NCBI GenBank assembly: GCA_015522955.1
Contig: WALG01000031.1
Location: forward strand, 1 to 17,026
DNA from: DHVE2 group archaeon
GTDB lineage: Archaea > Thermoplasmatota > Thermoplasmata > Thermoplasmatales > Aciduliprofundaceae
Reading direction: 5' to 3'
DNA length: 17,026 nucleotides
Shown here: piece by piece, positions 1-7,895 of the stretch
Numbering within the stretch: position 1 is the first letter of the stretch
Layout of the letters: each line of letters opens with the position of its first letter
Notes under the pieces: model-generated
What the model was told of the DNA's origin: nothing
Databases searched by the model: none
Seen by the model: only the letters and a program-made list of their open reading frames with translations
Translations under genes and position numbers: made by a program

Positions 1-54
1 CGGGATATACTGAGGGAAATACCCTTTGAAAAACAAATTTGTGAAAACTCATAG
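1..54 (+). CDS. 3' end of an unidentified upstream gene (partial)
   Basis: The first frame is open from the window edge to a TAG at 52-54 and encodes 17 residues (RDILREIPFEKQICENS). The other two forward frames are closed within the first 30 bases. The stop lies nine bases before a strong Shine-Dalgarno sequence (63-69), the spacing expected if this gene is cotranscribed with the next one. The tail is too short to identify the product. Confidence 0.45.
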   Translation, partial: RDILREIPFEKQICENS

Positions 55-62
55 CCTTTCTC

Positions 63-69
63 AGGAGGT
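63..69 (+). promoter_or_regulatory. Shine-Dalgarno sequence pointing to a non-ATG start
   Basis: AGGAGGT is a near-perfect complement of the 16S rRNA 3' end. It is followed by a run of seven T and then ATC at 79-81, which is in frame with the tRNA-binding protein. It is too distant (30 bases) from the ATG at 100 to serve that codon in the usual way. Confidence 0.6.
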
Positions 70-99
70 AATTTTTTTATCAAAGACCCATATACACTT

Positions 100-768
100 A
101 TGGATACTGCCCGAAACCCCAAAATTCTTATGGCAGAGAGATGCATAAAGGATCTTGCCAGATTGCTTACAGGCCTCAAGGGAGTGGGAAGAGATACAGC
201 AAAACTGGTAAATGCCATGGAAGCAAAGATTCTTGAGATAAAATATTCCTATGGAGAACTGGGAGGCCTTAAACCCCTACTATCTGAACTGAATTCACAT
301 CTTTTAGAATTTTATAATGCGCTTGGGGGAAACCAATGGGTCTCGAAACTCAGAAAAATAGGTGTGGATAATGAGAAAATCGCTCAAATTAAGTTTGCAA
401 TGAACATAATATATAATCTAGAGCCCCGTCTAAAACTACCGGATGACCCTGCCTATGCTGTGGATATAAGAGTTGGTGAGATAGAGAGTGTTATGAAGCA
501 CCCCAATGCGGATAAATTGAAGGTCTGCAATGTTAATGTAGGCAAAGTGATAACTGTGGTTACCAACGATTTATCAGTGAAACCTGGGGAAAAGGTAGCA
601 GTATCTCTTCTTCCCCCAGCAAATTTAAGAGGTGTGGTAAGCGAGGGTATGTTTGTTGGCTATGGAAAAGGAGTGAGTAGAAAAGATGGCCATGTGGGTA
701 CATTACCCAGGTTGAACGAGGAAGAACTCAACTCTATCCGTAAAGAAGTCCTGAATTATCTAAGATAA
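100..768 (+). CDS. tRNA-binding domain protein (EMAP-II/MetRS-beta-like OB fold)
   Basis: Residues 1-115 are largely helical and unassigned. Residues about 120-205 match the tRNA-binding OB-fold domain found at the C terminus of bacterial MetRS, in PheRS beta (B2) and in EMAP-II/Arc1p. Visible motifs are DIRVGEI at 122-128, HPNADKL at 134-140 and LRGVVSEGM at 176-184. Such proteins bind tRNA non-specifically and often assist a synthetase; a role beside this organism's synthetases is inferred. The start is doubtful. The first ATG in frame is at 100, but the only Shine-Dalgarno sequence (AGGAGGT, 63-69) is 30 bases away and is correctly spaced for an in-frame ATC at 79, which would add seven residues. 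There is no in-frame ATG, GTG or TTG between the stop at 52-54 and base 100. Function is confident at domain level only. Confidence 0.85.
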   Translation: MDTARNPKILMAERCIKDLARLLTGLKGVGRDTAKLVNAMEAKILEIKYSYGELGGLKPLLSELNSHLLEFYNALGGNQWVSKLRKIGVDNEKIAQIKFAMNIIYNLEPRLKLPDDPAYAVDIRVGEIESVMKHPNADKLKVCNVNVGKVITVVTNDLSVKPGEKVAVSLLPPANLRGVVSEGMFVGYGKGVSRKDGHVGTLPRLNEEELNSIRKEVLNYLR

Positions 769-775
769 TAGACAC

Positions 776-800
776 GCGGAAGTATCCAATACTACTCCGC
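776..800 (+). other. Hairpin between the tRNA-binding gene and the mre11 promoter
   Basis: GCGGA-AGTA (776-784) pairs with TACT and TCCGC (790-793, 796-800), giving nine base pairs with a two-base bulge and a five-base loop. It begins seven bases after the preceding stop codon and ends four bases before the mre11 TATA box. It could protect or end the upstream mRNA, or be an operator at the promoter. No T-tract follows, so it is not a bacterial-style terminator. Confidence 0.4.
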
Positions 801-803
801 AAT

Positions 804-813
804 GTTTAAATAT
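804..813 (+). promoter_or_regulatory. TATA box of mre11-rad50 (leaderless mRNA predicted)
   Basis: GTTTAAATAT is centred about 25 bases before the mre11 ATG (834). That is the usual archaeal distance from TATA box to transcription start, so the mRNA should begin at or within a few bases of the ATG. No Shine-Dalgarno sequence lies between, which agrees with leaderless initiation. Confidence 0.65.
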
Positions 814-833
814 CTGCCCCGGATGGTTACCCG

Positions 834-2219
834 ATGAAGTTTGCTCATATGGCCGATGCGCATCTGGGAGCATTCAGCAAAAATCCAGTTCTTAGGGACT
901 TAAATCTAGAGGCGTTTGAAAAAGCGATGCGCACATGCATTGGGGAAAATGTAGATTTTATCATAATCGCTGGAGATCTATTTCACAATCCTATACCTGA
1001 TATGAGCGTAGTCAAGCGTGCTGTTGAAATAATGAAAAATGTGGTGGATAAAGGGATTCGAATCTACACTATTTACGGCTCCCACGACTTTTCGCTGGGA
1101 AGCACCTCACTTCTAGACGTTCTAGCATCCACAGGTCTTTTTCGCAAGATAGTGAACCTTAAGAACACTGAAAACGGTATAAGACCTCAGGAGATAATAG
1201 ATGAGACTGGAGTAAGACTTGTAGGGCTGTCAGGGCTAAGTTCGTCCCAGGAAGTTCATTATTTTGAGGCCTTGGATCGAAAGTATTTGGAGAGTATCCC
1301 AAACCCCAAGATTTTTGTGTTTCATACCACCATAGAAGAACTCAAACCTCAGTATATTGCAGATAAGCACGCAGTTCCAAAATCCCTGCTTCCAAAAGGT
1401 TTTGATTACTATGCAGGAGGACATCTGCATGAGAGAATTGAGAGTAAAATTGGTGATGCTCCGCTGATATACCCCGGGGCTCTTTTTGGAGCCACTTACA
1501 ACGACTTGAATATTCTGAAGGAACGTGGATTTTTCATTATAGAAGATTTCAAACTCAGATTTGTGAAGGTAAGCATTTGTGAGTTTGAAAAAAAGGTGAT
1601 TAATGCAAACGGTTTGAGCGCAGAGCAACTCAATCAGGAACTTTTGACCTATGCATCTCAAAATTTTGAAAACAAGGTTGTTATTCTTAAAATCCAGGGA
1701 GAACTGCGTTCCGGAAAAATAGGGGATATAGATCTCCATACAATACGAGAAAAAATAAAGGAGACCGCCTTGGATTTGCTTTTAAACACCTATGCCCTGC
1801 GTACAAAGGAGGTTGAGGTTAAGGGAGTGGTAGGCAAGACCAAAAATGAAATTGAAAATCGCATATTTGAGCGTATTTCTTTGCATGGATTGAACTTCAC
1901 CAGGGAACTCTTCCACATACTTAAAGAAGGTCCACCAGAGGGTATGGGGAAACGAGACTTCGAGAATCTACTGTGGAGCAAAACATGGAATCTCATACAG
2001 GGCATGCTCTCCTACAGAGAGAAGGAAAAAGAAAAAGCGGAAGGAGAAAAGATGAAGATTGAAGGAGAGAAAAAAGAAGAGCGGGAAGACGAGACACTTA
2101 CAATAGAGAATATAGGAGAAACTGAAAAATTGGATACCGACAGAAAAAAAGAGAGAAAGCAGAGCGGCAGGGTAAAACAACTCTCGCTTATCGAGTGGGG
2201 TGGAGAAGATGATAATTGA
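834..2219 (+). CDS. mre11: Mre11 nuclease, double-strand-break repair
   Basis: Mre11 is the Mn-dependent nuclease of the Mre11-Rad50 complex, which trims DNA ends for homologous recombination. The calcineurin-like phosphoesterase motifs are in order: D8-x-H10, GD48 in AGDLFH, GSHD at 82-85, H164 in FHTT, and GGHLH with H197 and H199. The third motif has Ser83 where most Mre11 proteins have the metal-binding Asn (GNHD). The catalytic part ends near residue 250. A capping and Rad50-binding region follows, then a Lys/Glu-rich linker (about 394-445) and a short hydrophobic tail, QLSLIEWG (449-456). The length of 461 residues is normal for archaea. Its last 11 bases overlap rad50, so the two are cotranscribed and probably translationally coupled. 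The usual archaeal partners herA and nurA are not adjacent. Confidence 0.95.
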   Translation: MKFAHMADAHLGAFSKNPVLRDLNLEAFEKAMRTCIGENVDFIIIAGDLFHNPIPDMSVVKRAVEIMKNVVDKGIRIYTIYGSHDFSLGSTSLLDVLASTGLFRKIVNLKNTENGIRPQEIIDETGVRLVGLSGLSSSQEVHYFEALDRKYLESIPNPKIFVFHTTIEELKPQYIADKHAVPKSLLPKGFDYYAGGHLHERIESKIGDAPLIYPGALFGATYNDLNILKERGFFIIEDFKLRFVKVSICEFEKKVINANGLSAEQLNQELLTYASQNFENKVVILKIQGELRSGKIGDIDLHTIREKIKETALDLLLNTYALRTKEVEVKGVVGKTKNEIENRIFERISLHGLNFTRELFHILKEGPPEGMGKRDFENLLWSKTWNLIQGMLSYREKEKEKAEGEKMKIEGEKKEEREDETLTIENIGETEKLDTDRKKERKQSGRVKQLSLIEWGGEDDN

Positions 2220-4617
2220 AGAAGTTGAACTTCACAATATACGAAGTTATAAAGATGCAAGAATTCCATTTAAAGAGGGAACTATACTGTTTCAAGGAGA
2301 TATAGGAAGTGGGAAAAGCACAATTCTTATGGCTATCGATTTCGCACTGTTCGGCACCTCAGACCGTGATACCTACGAAAAACTTCTCAGGAAAGGAGAA
2401 AGAGAATCTTATGTAAGAGTGAGATTCCGCAGTGATGGTAACCAATACGAGATTTACAGGTCAGTTGAGAAAACAAAGAGAGGATTGAGAACCGGAGAAT
2501 CCTATCTTCTTACTCCACAGGGTAGGAGACCTGTAAGTCCCCTTGAGATAAAATCTCTAATCCTCTCACTCTTGGGTGTAGAGGTCAGCGATAGAGGTAA
2601 GAAGAGTCACCCCATTGTGAAATATGCCATTTATACGCCTCAGGAGATGATGAAGGAAATCTTGAGCAGCAAAAGCGATGAGCGACTCAAGGTAATGAGG
2701 CGAATCTTCAGAATAGATGAGTATGAAACCGCAAGAAACAATGCAAAAATAGTTACAGGAAATATAAATGGCGAAATAGGCAAACTTGAAGGACTTGCCG
2801 AGAGTCTTGAAGGAGAGAGAACAAAACTTGAGGAGATGCGCGGCACTCTTGAAGAGAGAAAAAATGCAATTCTCGAGACCCAAAGAAATCTAGAATCTCT
2901 GAGAAATGTACTGGAAGAGAAGGAGCACACTCTAAGAGAATTAAACTCGCTGGAAAAGAGTTTCCAAGAGAAGAGTAATGCACTGAAGATTCTTAAAGCG
3001 AAGATGAAACTGCGTCTGGAAGAGATGGAGAGACTGAGGAAGGAACTTCAGGATATTGAGAGCAAAAAAGGCGAACTACAGAGATTGGAGACTGCATCCC
3101 GGAGGTACGATGAGTTGAAGGCAAAATCCGATAATTTGAAGGCGGATGTGGACAAGTTGCCCACGCTCCAAAGGGAGCATGCCATACTAAGCGAGCAGAT
3201 AAAGCACAAACTGGAGAGGAGGGGGGATGCCGAAAAATTGAGAGAGGAAATCAGGCGCTTGAGGGAAGAGATGAAAAAACTGAAATCTTCACTCAAACTC
3301 GAGAAACTTGAAAATGAGAGTAAGGAACTGGATGATAAGATCCACGGATTGAGAGTACAATACGAGAAACTCAGAGAAAGCATCGCAGATTTAAAAAGGG
3401 AAAGAGAAGAGTATGAACAGATGAGCGTATGCCCCAAGTGCAAAAGACCTCTGGATGAAGAACAAAGAAGAAAACTTATCCTTGAGACAGAAGAGGAGAT
3501 GAAGAAAAAGGAGGCAAACATGGCGCACTTGGAAAGCAAAATTGAGATGCTCTCTAGGCAACTTGATGATATGAGAAAAGCCGTAGAAGAGCAGAGAAAT
3601 ATAGATAGGAGATTATCCCAGATTCAGAGCACTTTAAAGTTGCAGGAACCGCGTCTAACAGAACTGGAGCAGAGTTTTCAGGATCTGGAGAATTTGCAGA
3701 GAAGAGAGTCAAAAATTTCTGCAATGATAAAGAATCTTGAGAAGGTGAAAATAGAATACGATAATGTTACGAAGGCAATGAGAGAACTGGAGCCAAAGAA
3801 GTATGCATACAACCGACTCCTTGGAGAGATAGAGAAAGAGTCTGAGATAAGGAACAGGCTGGATGGTATAGATAGGGAAGTTAAAGATATGAAGAAAGAT
3901 GTTGAGAAGTTAGAGGATGAAATTGAGAGACTTAACTACGAGCCGGAAACTCTTGAAAAGGCTCGCAGGGAGAGAGATGATGCTTTTAAAAATCTGACCT
4001 CCCTTGAAGAGAACCTCAGACATCTTGAGAGAGAAAAAGATGAGTTGCAGAAGAACATCGAGAGTATGGAAAATGAGATTGCAGAGAGAGTCAAAAAGGT
4101 GGAAAAACTTGATGCTCTCCGTAAGATAAAGGATTGGCTCCAAGAGGATTTCATCTTGGCTCTTGAGGAAATAGAAAAAGTGAGAATGAATATCATCAAC
4201 GAAGAGTTCAAAATGCTATTTGAAGAATGGTTCCATGAGTTACTGGGAGATAGTGAGTATGAAGCCACTGTGGATGAATATTTTGAACCAATAATAAGGT
4301 ACCAGAACTTCGATATGCCCCTTACCACCCTCAGTGGTGGAGAACGAACCTCCGTGGCCCTCGCCTACCGACTGGCGTTAAATACCATGGTCAAGCGTGC
4401 GCTGGGACTCAAAACCAGCATTCTGATACTTGATGAGCCGACGGAGGGATTCAGCAAAGACCAATTGTACAAGTTGAAAGATATATTCGATAAGATGGAG
4501 ACCGACCAGATAATAATAGTAACCCACGAAAAGGAACTGGTAAATCTTGCCGATGTAGTTTATCTCGTGGAAAAAATAAACGGTGAATCAAGGGTAACAG
4601 TTATGCAGGGTGCCTGA
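2209..4617 (+). CDS. rad50: Rad50 ATPase, partner of Mre11
   Basis: Rad50 is an SMC-like ATPase that clamps DNA and controls Mre11. Numbering from the ATG at 2209 (802 residues): Walker A GDIGSGKST at 30-38, a long coiled coil broken by the zinc hook CPKC (Cys408, Cys411), a second coiled coil, the ABC signature LSGGE at 708-712, Walker B with Asp742-Glu743 in ILDEP, and the H-loop His773 in VTHEKE. All catalytic elements are present. A GTG at 2200 is open in the same frame, but ATG 2209 is preferred: it has GGTGG/GGAG five and three bases upstream, and MIIEEVELHNIRSY is a typical Rad50 beginning. The gene overlaps mre11 by 11 bases. The single CxxC hook implies dimerisation through shared Zn, as in the family. 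Confidence 0.96.
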   Translation: MIIEEVELHNIRSYKDARIPFKEGTILFQGDIGSGKSTILMAIDFALFGTSDRDTYEKLLRKGERESYVRVRFRSDGNQYEIYRSVEKTKRGLRTGESYLLTPQGRRPVSPLEIKSLILSLLGVEVSDRGKKSHPIVKYAIYTPQEMMKEILSSKSDERLKVMRRIFRIDEYETARNNAKIVTGNINGEIGKLEGLAESLEGERTKLEEMRGTLEERKNAILETQRNLESLRNVLEEKEHTLRELNSLEKSFQEKSNALKILKAKMKLRLEEMERLRKELQDIESKKGELQRLETASRRYDELKAKSDNLKADVDKLPTLQREHAILSEQIKHKLERRGDAEKLREEIRRLREEMKKLKSSLKLEKLENESKELDDKIHGLRVQYEKLRESIADLKREREEYEQMSVCPKCKRPLDEEQRRKLILETEEEMKKKEANMAHLESKIEMLSRQLDDMRKAVEEQRNIDRRLSQIQSTLKLQEPRLTELEQSFQDLENLQRRESKISAMIKNLEKVKIEYDNVTKAMRELEPKKYAYNRLLGEIEKESEIRNRLDGIDREVKDMKKDVEKLEDEIERLNYEPETLEKARRERDDAFKNLTSLEENLRHLEREKDELQKNIESMENEIAERVKKVEKLDALRKIKDWLQEDFILALEEIEKVRMNIINEEFKMLFEEWFHELLGDSEYEATVDEYFEPIIRYQNFDMPLTTLSGGERTSVALAYRLALNTMVKRALGLKTSILILDEPTEGFSKDQLYKLKDIFDKMETDQIIIVTHEKELVNLADVVYLVEKINGESRVTVMQGA

Positions 4618-4627
4618 GTATGAGATA

Positions 4628-4636
4628 TTTTAAATA
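4628..4636 (+). promoter_or_regulatory. TATA box of the 4659-7895 four-gene run
   Basis: TTTTAAATA is centred 27 bases before the ATG at 4659, in the short gap after rad50. The predicted transcript starts at or next to the start codon. A GGGAG at 4651-4655 is only three bases from the ATG, too close to be a standard ribosome-binding site. Confidence 0.6.
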
Positions 4637-4658
4637 CCTATGAAGAATATGGGAGAGC

Positions 4659-5351
4659 ATGGTTGAGTGGAAGAAGTACAGATATCACATACTGGCCTTT
4701 TTTCTAATCATAGGAGTTTCCTTTGGCTCTATGTACATATGGGCCCTTACAATAATTATGCCCATCTTCGCCTTTTTAGTTCTAAAACTATTCAAGATAT
4801 GGAGAACAAAGGAGCGTTTGCTCGTAGGAATACCAGCCATGGCAATTGGAATCATTCTATTTTTCGGGTTTCTTTCTTATCAGGTCTCTGACCTTTCTAC
4901 ATACCATATAGAAAACAATGAACACACATTGAAGGCTCAAATTTCACCCTACACTACCAGTGATTTAACAAAAAACTTTACTATTAGCGCGGTATACCAA
5001 AAGGCGGTCAACAATACATTGAGATATGAGGTCACTTCCCAAAATCCCTACAAAATGCTTGAATCTGGTGAGGTCTCAGGAATAATTATTGACAATACCA
5101 CAAAATACAACTTTACACTTTCCCTACCGAAGGGAATATACACCATTAATCTCACAGTGGAGAATACTACGGTATTTATTGGAGCAATAAAAGCCACTCC
5201 TGCGGATTTATTTGGGATGTATATGAGAAATGCCGCACCCATGCTTATTGGTCTTTTATCTGCACTCTATATCCTGTTCATATATGGAGTTTATATGATT
5301 CGTAAGGGAAAAAAGATGAGGGAGACAATGTATGAAAAGAAAAAGCCTTAA
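4659..5351 (+). CDS. Multi-pass membrane protein with an external Asn-rich domain (unknown function)
   Basis: I do not recognise a family. The 230 residues contain hydrophobic segments at about 10-30, 31-46, 54-74 and 193-214, and a polar, strand-rich domain between them (about 78-185). That domain has six N-glycosylation sequons (Asn106, 118, 146, 151, 164, 169). Such crowding suggests that it faces the outside of the cell and is glycosylated; this is inference. The C terminus is strongly basic (RKGKKMRETMYEKKKP), as expected for a cytoplasmic tail. It is the first gene of a run with the VanZ-like, TPR and PUA genes, and its last 20 bases overlap the VanZ-like gene. The promoter arrangement suggests a leaderless mRNA. 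Confidence 0.8.
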   Translation: MVEWKKYRYHILAFFLIIGVSFGSMYIWALTIIMPIFAFLVLKLFKIWRTKERLLVGIPAMAIGIILFFGFLSYQVSDLSTYHIENNEHTLKAQISPYTTSDLTKNFTISAVYQKAVNNTLRYEVTSQNPYKMLESGEVSGIIIDNTTKYNFTLSLPKGIYTINLTVENTTVFIGAIKATPADLFGMYMRNAAPMLIGLLSALYILFIYGVYMIRKGKKMRETMYEKKKP

Positions 5352-5685
5352 ACTTATTTTCTTTGTTCTTTACACTATTTTAATCTTCGCTTTATCTTCG
5401 GTGCCTGGTAGAGATATCCCCTCACAGGTATCTCCATATTCATCAACTTTCCATTTCTTTCTCTATTTCTTCTACGGTATCAGCATTCTTCTTGCAATTG
5501 GAAAATTTAGATATTCCTATACCTTTGGAGTGGTATATGCTCTGAGCGATGAGTTGCATCAGTACTTCGTTCCTGGACGTACATGCGATCCAATGGATTT
5601 TCTTGTAGATTCCGTCGGGCTTCTTGTAGGAATGCTTGTCCTCTTGGTCCTGAGAGAAAAGATATTTCTATTTAGAGAGGATTAA
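5332..5685 (+). CDS. VanZ-like family membrane protein
   Basis: This small membrane protein of 117 residues has hydrophobic segments at about 6-23, 40-57, 61-72 and 90-109. The conserved VanZ-like signature is visible: ALSDELHQYFVPGR at 70-83 followed by Asp86, Asp89 and Asp93, with His41 at the start of the second membrane segment. VanZ is named for low-level teicoplanin resistance in enterococci, but most homologues, including archaeal ones, have no known role and the antibiotic name should not be transferred. The start overlaps the upstream membrane gene by 20 bases and the stop is one base before the TPR gene, so it is part of one transcription unit. Confidence 0.85.
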   Translation: MKRKSLKLIFFVLYTILIFALSSVPGRDIPSQVSPYSSTFHFFLYFFYGISILLAIGKFRYSYTFGVVYALSDELHQYFVPGRTCDPMDFLVDSVGLLVGMLVLLVLREKIFLFRED

Positions 5686-5686
5686 G

Positions 5687-7477
5687 ATGCATGTGGCTGA
5701 TCCATCAGAATGCAGTGAGCAAGCCCTAGAACTTCTTACGAAGGGCCTTGAAATCGAGAAAAGAGGAGATTATTCTAAAGCCTCCAGTATATATCAGAAA
5801 GTTCTCAGAGAAGAGCATGAGTGCAGTATAGCCTATTTCTATCTGGGAAGATTACTTCTCTATCTCAGAGACTTGAAGAATGCGAAAAAATATCTAAGGA
5901 ACGCAGTGAATCTGAATCCCAATTTACGGGAGGCTTACATTCTTCTGGCTACCCTCTACAAGGATATAGGTAAAAAGAAACATATGGATAGATGGCTTAA
6001 AAAAGCAGTTAATAAATTTCCCCAAGAAGATATGCTCTATCTCGCTGCTCAGATTTACCATTCTTCAGGATACAATAAAAGAGCATTGAAGATTCTGAAC
6101 TCTCTAATGGAAGGAAACAGAAAATGGGAATATTTGGTACTCACAGGCAATGTGTATCTTGCACTTGGAAACAATGAGAAGGCCAGAGATAACCTCACAA
6201 GGGCTCTGAAAGTTCAGGAGAATCCGGAAACACTGGGAGCAATGGCTAATTTTCTAATGCTCAGGGGAGAGTTACAAGAGGCAGAGAGACTGTACAGACG
6301 TGCAGTAGAAATTGATCCAGAGAGTAAGGTAGCATGGTATAACCTTGGATATTTCCATCATCTCTCTGGCAAATTGTCAGATGCCATCTATGATTACTGG
6401 AAATGTATTAAAATAGATCCCCACGACGAAATAGCCTGGAATAATTTGGGTAATGCTCTTTACAATCTCCACAGGTATATGGAATCTCTTCCATATTTTC
6501 TTAAGTCTGTAAGCATAAACCCAAACTATGCAATAGGCTGGAATAATATAGGGAATGCTCTATCAAAAATGGGTATTTATAGAGAATCACTAAAATTTCA
6601 TAATAAGGCTCTAAGCATCGATGCCAAATTTGATTATGCCTACCATGCCAGGGCCTTTGTAAAATATAATCTCGAAGATTATGAAGGTGCCCTTGAAGAC
6701 ATAGAAACAGCACTGGAACTTAATCCAGATTATGAAGAATCCTATCTACTGCGTGGAAAAATTCTTCTTTCTTTAGAGAGATACGAGGAGGCAGTAGATT
6801 CACTTAAAATTGCCTTGGAGAAAGAACCTTCCCTTTACAAAGCCCACGAGATTCTTGGTGACATATATAATCATTTAGGGTATGAAGTGGAGGCTCTGAG
6901 AAATTATATGCGGGGGTTGGAACTTGCAGATGAAAATGAAAAGGGCAGACTGCTAAGAAAAATGGGAAAACTCGAGGAGGCAATAAAATATATGACTCCT
7001 GAAGAAAAGGCAGAAATCCTATACACTTTGGGAAGATACCAAGATGTTCTTGAATTAAGAAACTTAGAGTCTGTAAAATACTGGAAGTGTCTGAGTCTCG
7101 AGGCATTGGGCAGATACAAGGAGGCTCTAGAGAAACTGGATGGTTTGAATGATGATAGGGCAAAGAGAGAGAAAAAAATTCTGAGATTTATTCTTGGGCA
7201 AGAAGAGTTTGATTGCAAAGATGTGGAGATGTGCCTGCGTATCGCTGCTCATCTTGTAAAACAGAAAAAATTTAACTGGGCCATTAAAATCCTAAAAAAA
7301 GTAAAAACTCCAGAATCTTATCAGATTCAAGGAGATATATATCGACTCCAGGGAAATATCCATAATGCAAGAAAATATTTTGAAATAGCAGGTGGAATGG
7401 GTGTAGAAATTGCAATTGATTCACTTCGAGAGGTGAAATATAGTGAGAAGATATCACCTGAGCAAAAAGAAAATTAA
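5687..7477 (+). CDS. Large tetratricopeptide-repeat (TPR) protein
   Basis: The 596 residues consist almost entirely of 34-residue TPR-type helical pairs. The best ones lie between about 180 and 410, with the canonical W/Y-xx-LG, A-linked-Y and P-at-end pattern (AWYNLG, AWNNLGNAL, GWNNIGNAL, then ALELNPDYEE). Repeats before 180 and after 430 are more diverged, and the last 100 residues hold at least two weak ones. There is no signal peptide or membrane segment, so it is probably a cytoplasmic scaffold that binds other proteins. It starts one base after the VanZ-like stop and its last 35 bases overlap the PUA gene, which argues for coupled translation. The partner is unknown; the neighbouring membrane proteins and RNA-binding protein are candidates by position only. 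Confidence 0.9.
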   Translation: MHVADPSECSEQALELLTKGLEIEKRGDYSKASSIYQKVLREEHECSIAYFYLGRLLLYLRDLKNAKKYLRNAVNLNPNLREAYILLATLYKDIGKKKHMDRWLKKAVNKFPQEDMLYLAAQIYHSSGYNKRALKILNSLMEGNRKWEYLVLTGNVYLALGNNEKARDNLTRALKVQENPETLGAMANFLMLRGELQEAERLYRRAVEIDPESKVAWYNLGYFHHLSGKLSDAIYDYWKCIKIDPHDEIAWNNLGNALYNLHRYMESLPYFLKSVSINPNYAIGWNNIGNALSKMGIYRESLKFHNKALSIDAKFDYAYHARAFVKYNLEDYEGALEDIETALELNPDYEESYLLRGKILLSLERYEEAVDSLKIALEKEPSLYKAHEILGDIYNHLGYEVEALRNYMRGLELADENEKGRLLRKMGKLEEAIKYMTPEEKAEILYTLGRYQDVLELRNLESVKYWKCLSLEALGRYKEALEKLDGLNDDRAKREKKILRFILGQEEFDCKDVEMCLRIAAHLVKQKKFNWAIKILKKVKTPESYQIQGDIYRLQGNIHNARKYFEIAGGMGVEIAIDSLREVKYSEKISPEQKEN

Positions 7478-7895
7478 GGAAATTCGAAAATCTCTTGCTT
7501 TTCCTCTATGGAAGGATGGGGCCTATGAGATATTTGAAAATGATATAGTCCTTATACTTAGAGATGGTAAGCCTGCCTACTTTCTTTGGGAAGGAAGATA
7601 CTATCCAACTGTGTACTTTCTTCTTGAAGAAACCCCATCTAATTATTTTGTGACCGTGGACATGGGTGCAGTAAGGCATGTGCTCAACGGTGCAAATATA
7701 TTCGCCGCTGGTGTGGTGGATGCAGATCCAAAGATTGAAGAAAATTCTGTTGTTTATGTGCGTGATGAAAAATATCTTAAACCCCTTGCAGTGGGAATAG
7801 CATTAATATCCGGTAAGGAAATGATATACTCCAAAGAGGGAATAGCAGTTAAAACCCTGCATTATTATGGGGACAAAATATCTAAAATTCTTTAG
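7443..7895 (+). CDS. PUA-domain RNA-binding protein (archaeal MCTS1/Tma20-like)
   Basis: The 150 residues have an N-terminal part (1-68) beginning RRYHLSKKKIKEIRKSL, and a C-terminal PUA domain (about 69-146) with VTVDMGAVRHVLNGANIFAAGV, VYVRDE and PLAVGIA. This is the layout of the archaeal PUA proteins related to eukaryotic MCTS1/Tma20, which act in translation initiation and ribosome recycling; the exact role in archaea is not settled. The start is GTG at 7443 inside the TPR gene, with GGTGA at 7432-7436 as ribosome-binding site. No ATG fits better, and MRRYHLSKK agrees with the family. The 3' end overlaps the small minus-strand ORF by 14 bases. Confidence 0.88.
   Translation: MRRYHLSKKKIKEIRKSLAFPLWKDGAYEIFENDIVLILRDGKPAYFLWEGRYYPTVYFLLEETPSNYFVTVDMGAVRHVLNGANIFAAGVVDADPKIEENSVVYVRDEKYLKPLAVGIALISGKEMIYSKEGIAVKTLHYYGDKISKIL

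Noticed and set aside
2200..2208. GTG at 2200 as the rad50 start
   Set aside because: It lies within the ribosome-binding site of the ATG at 2209, and the family normally begins at the equivalent of MIIEEVELHNIRSY.
2012..2269. Minus-strand ORFs around the mre11-rad50 junction
   Set aside because: Antisense shadows of the charged Mre11 linker; low-complexity Phe/Ser/Leu products.
3048..3539. 163-codon minus-strand ORF inside rad50
   Set aside because: Ser/Leu/Phe-rich mirror of the Rad50 coiled coil, with no motif of its own.
5332..5685. Glycopeptide-antibiotic resistance by the VanZ-like protein
   Set aside because: Archaea lack the peptidoglycan target, and the family is broad and mostly uncharacterised; only family membership is supported.
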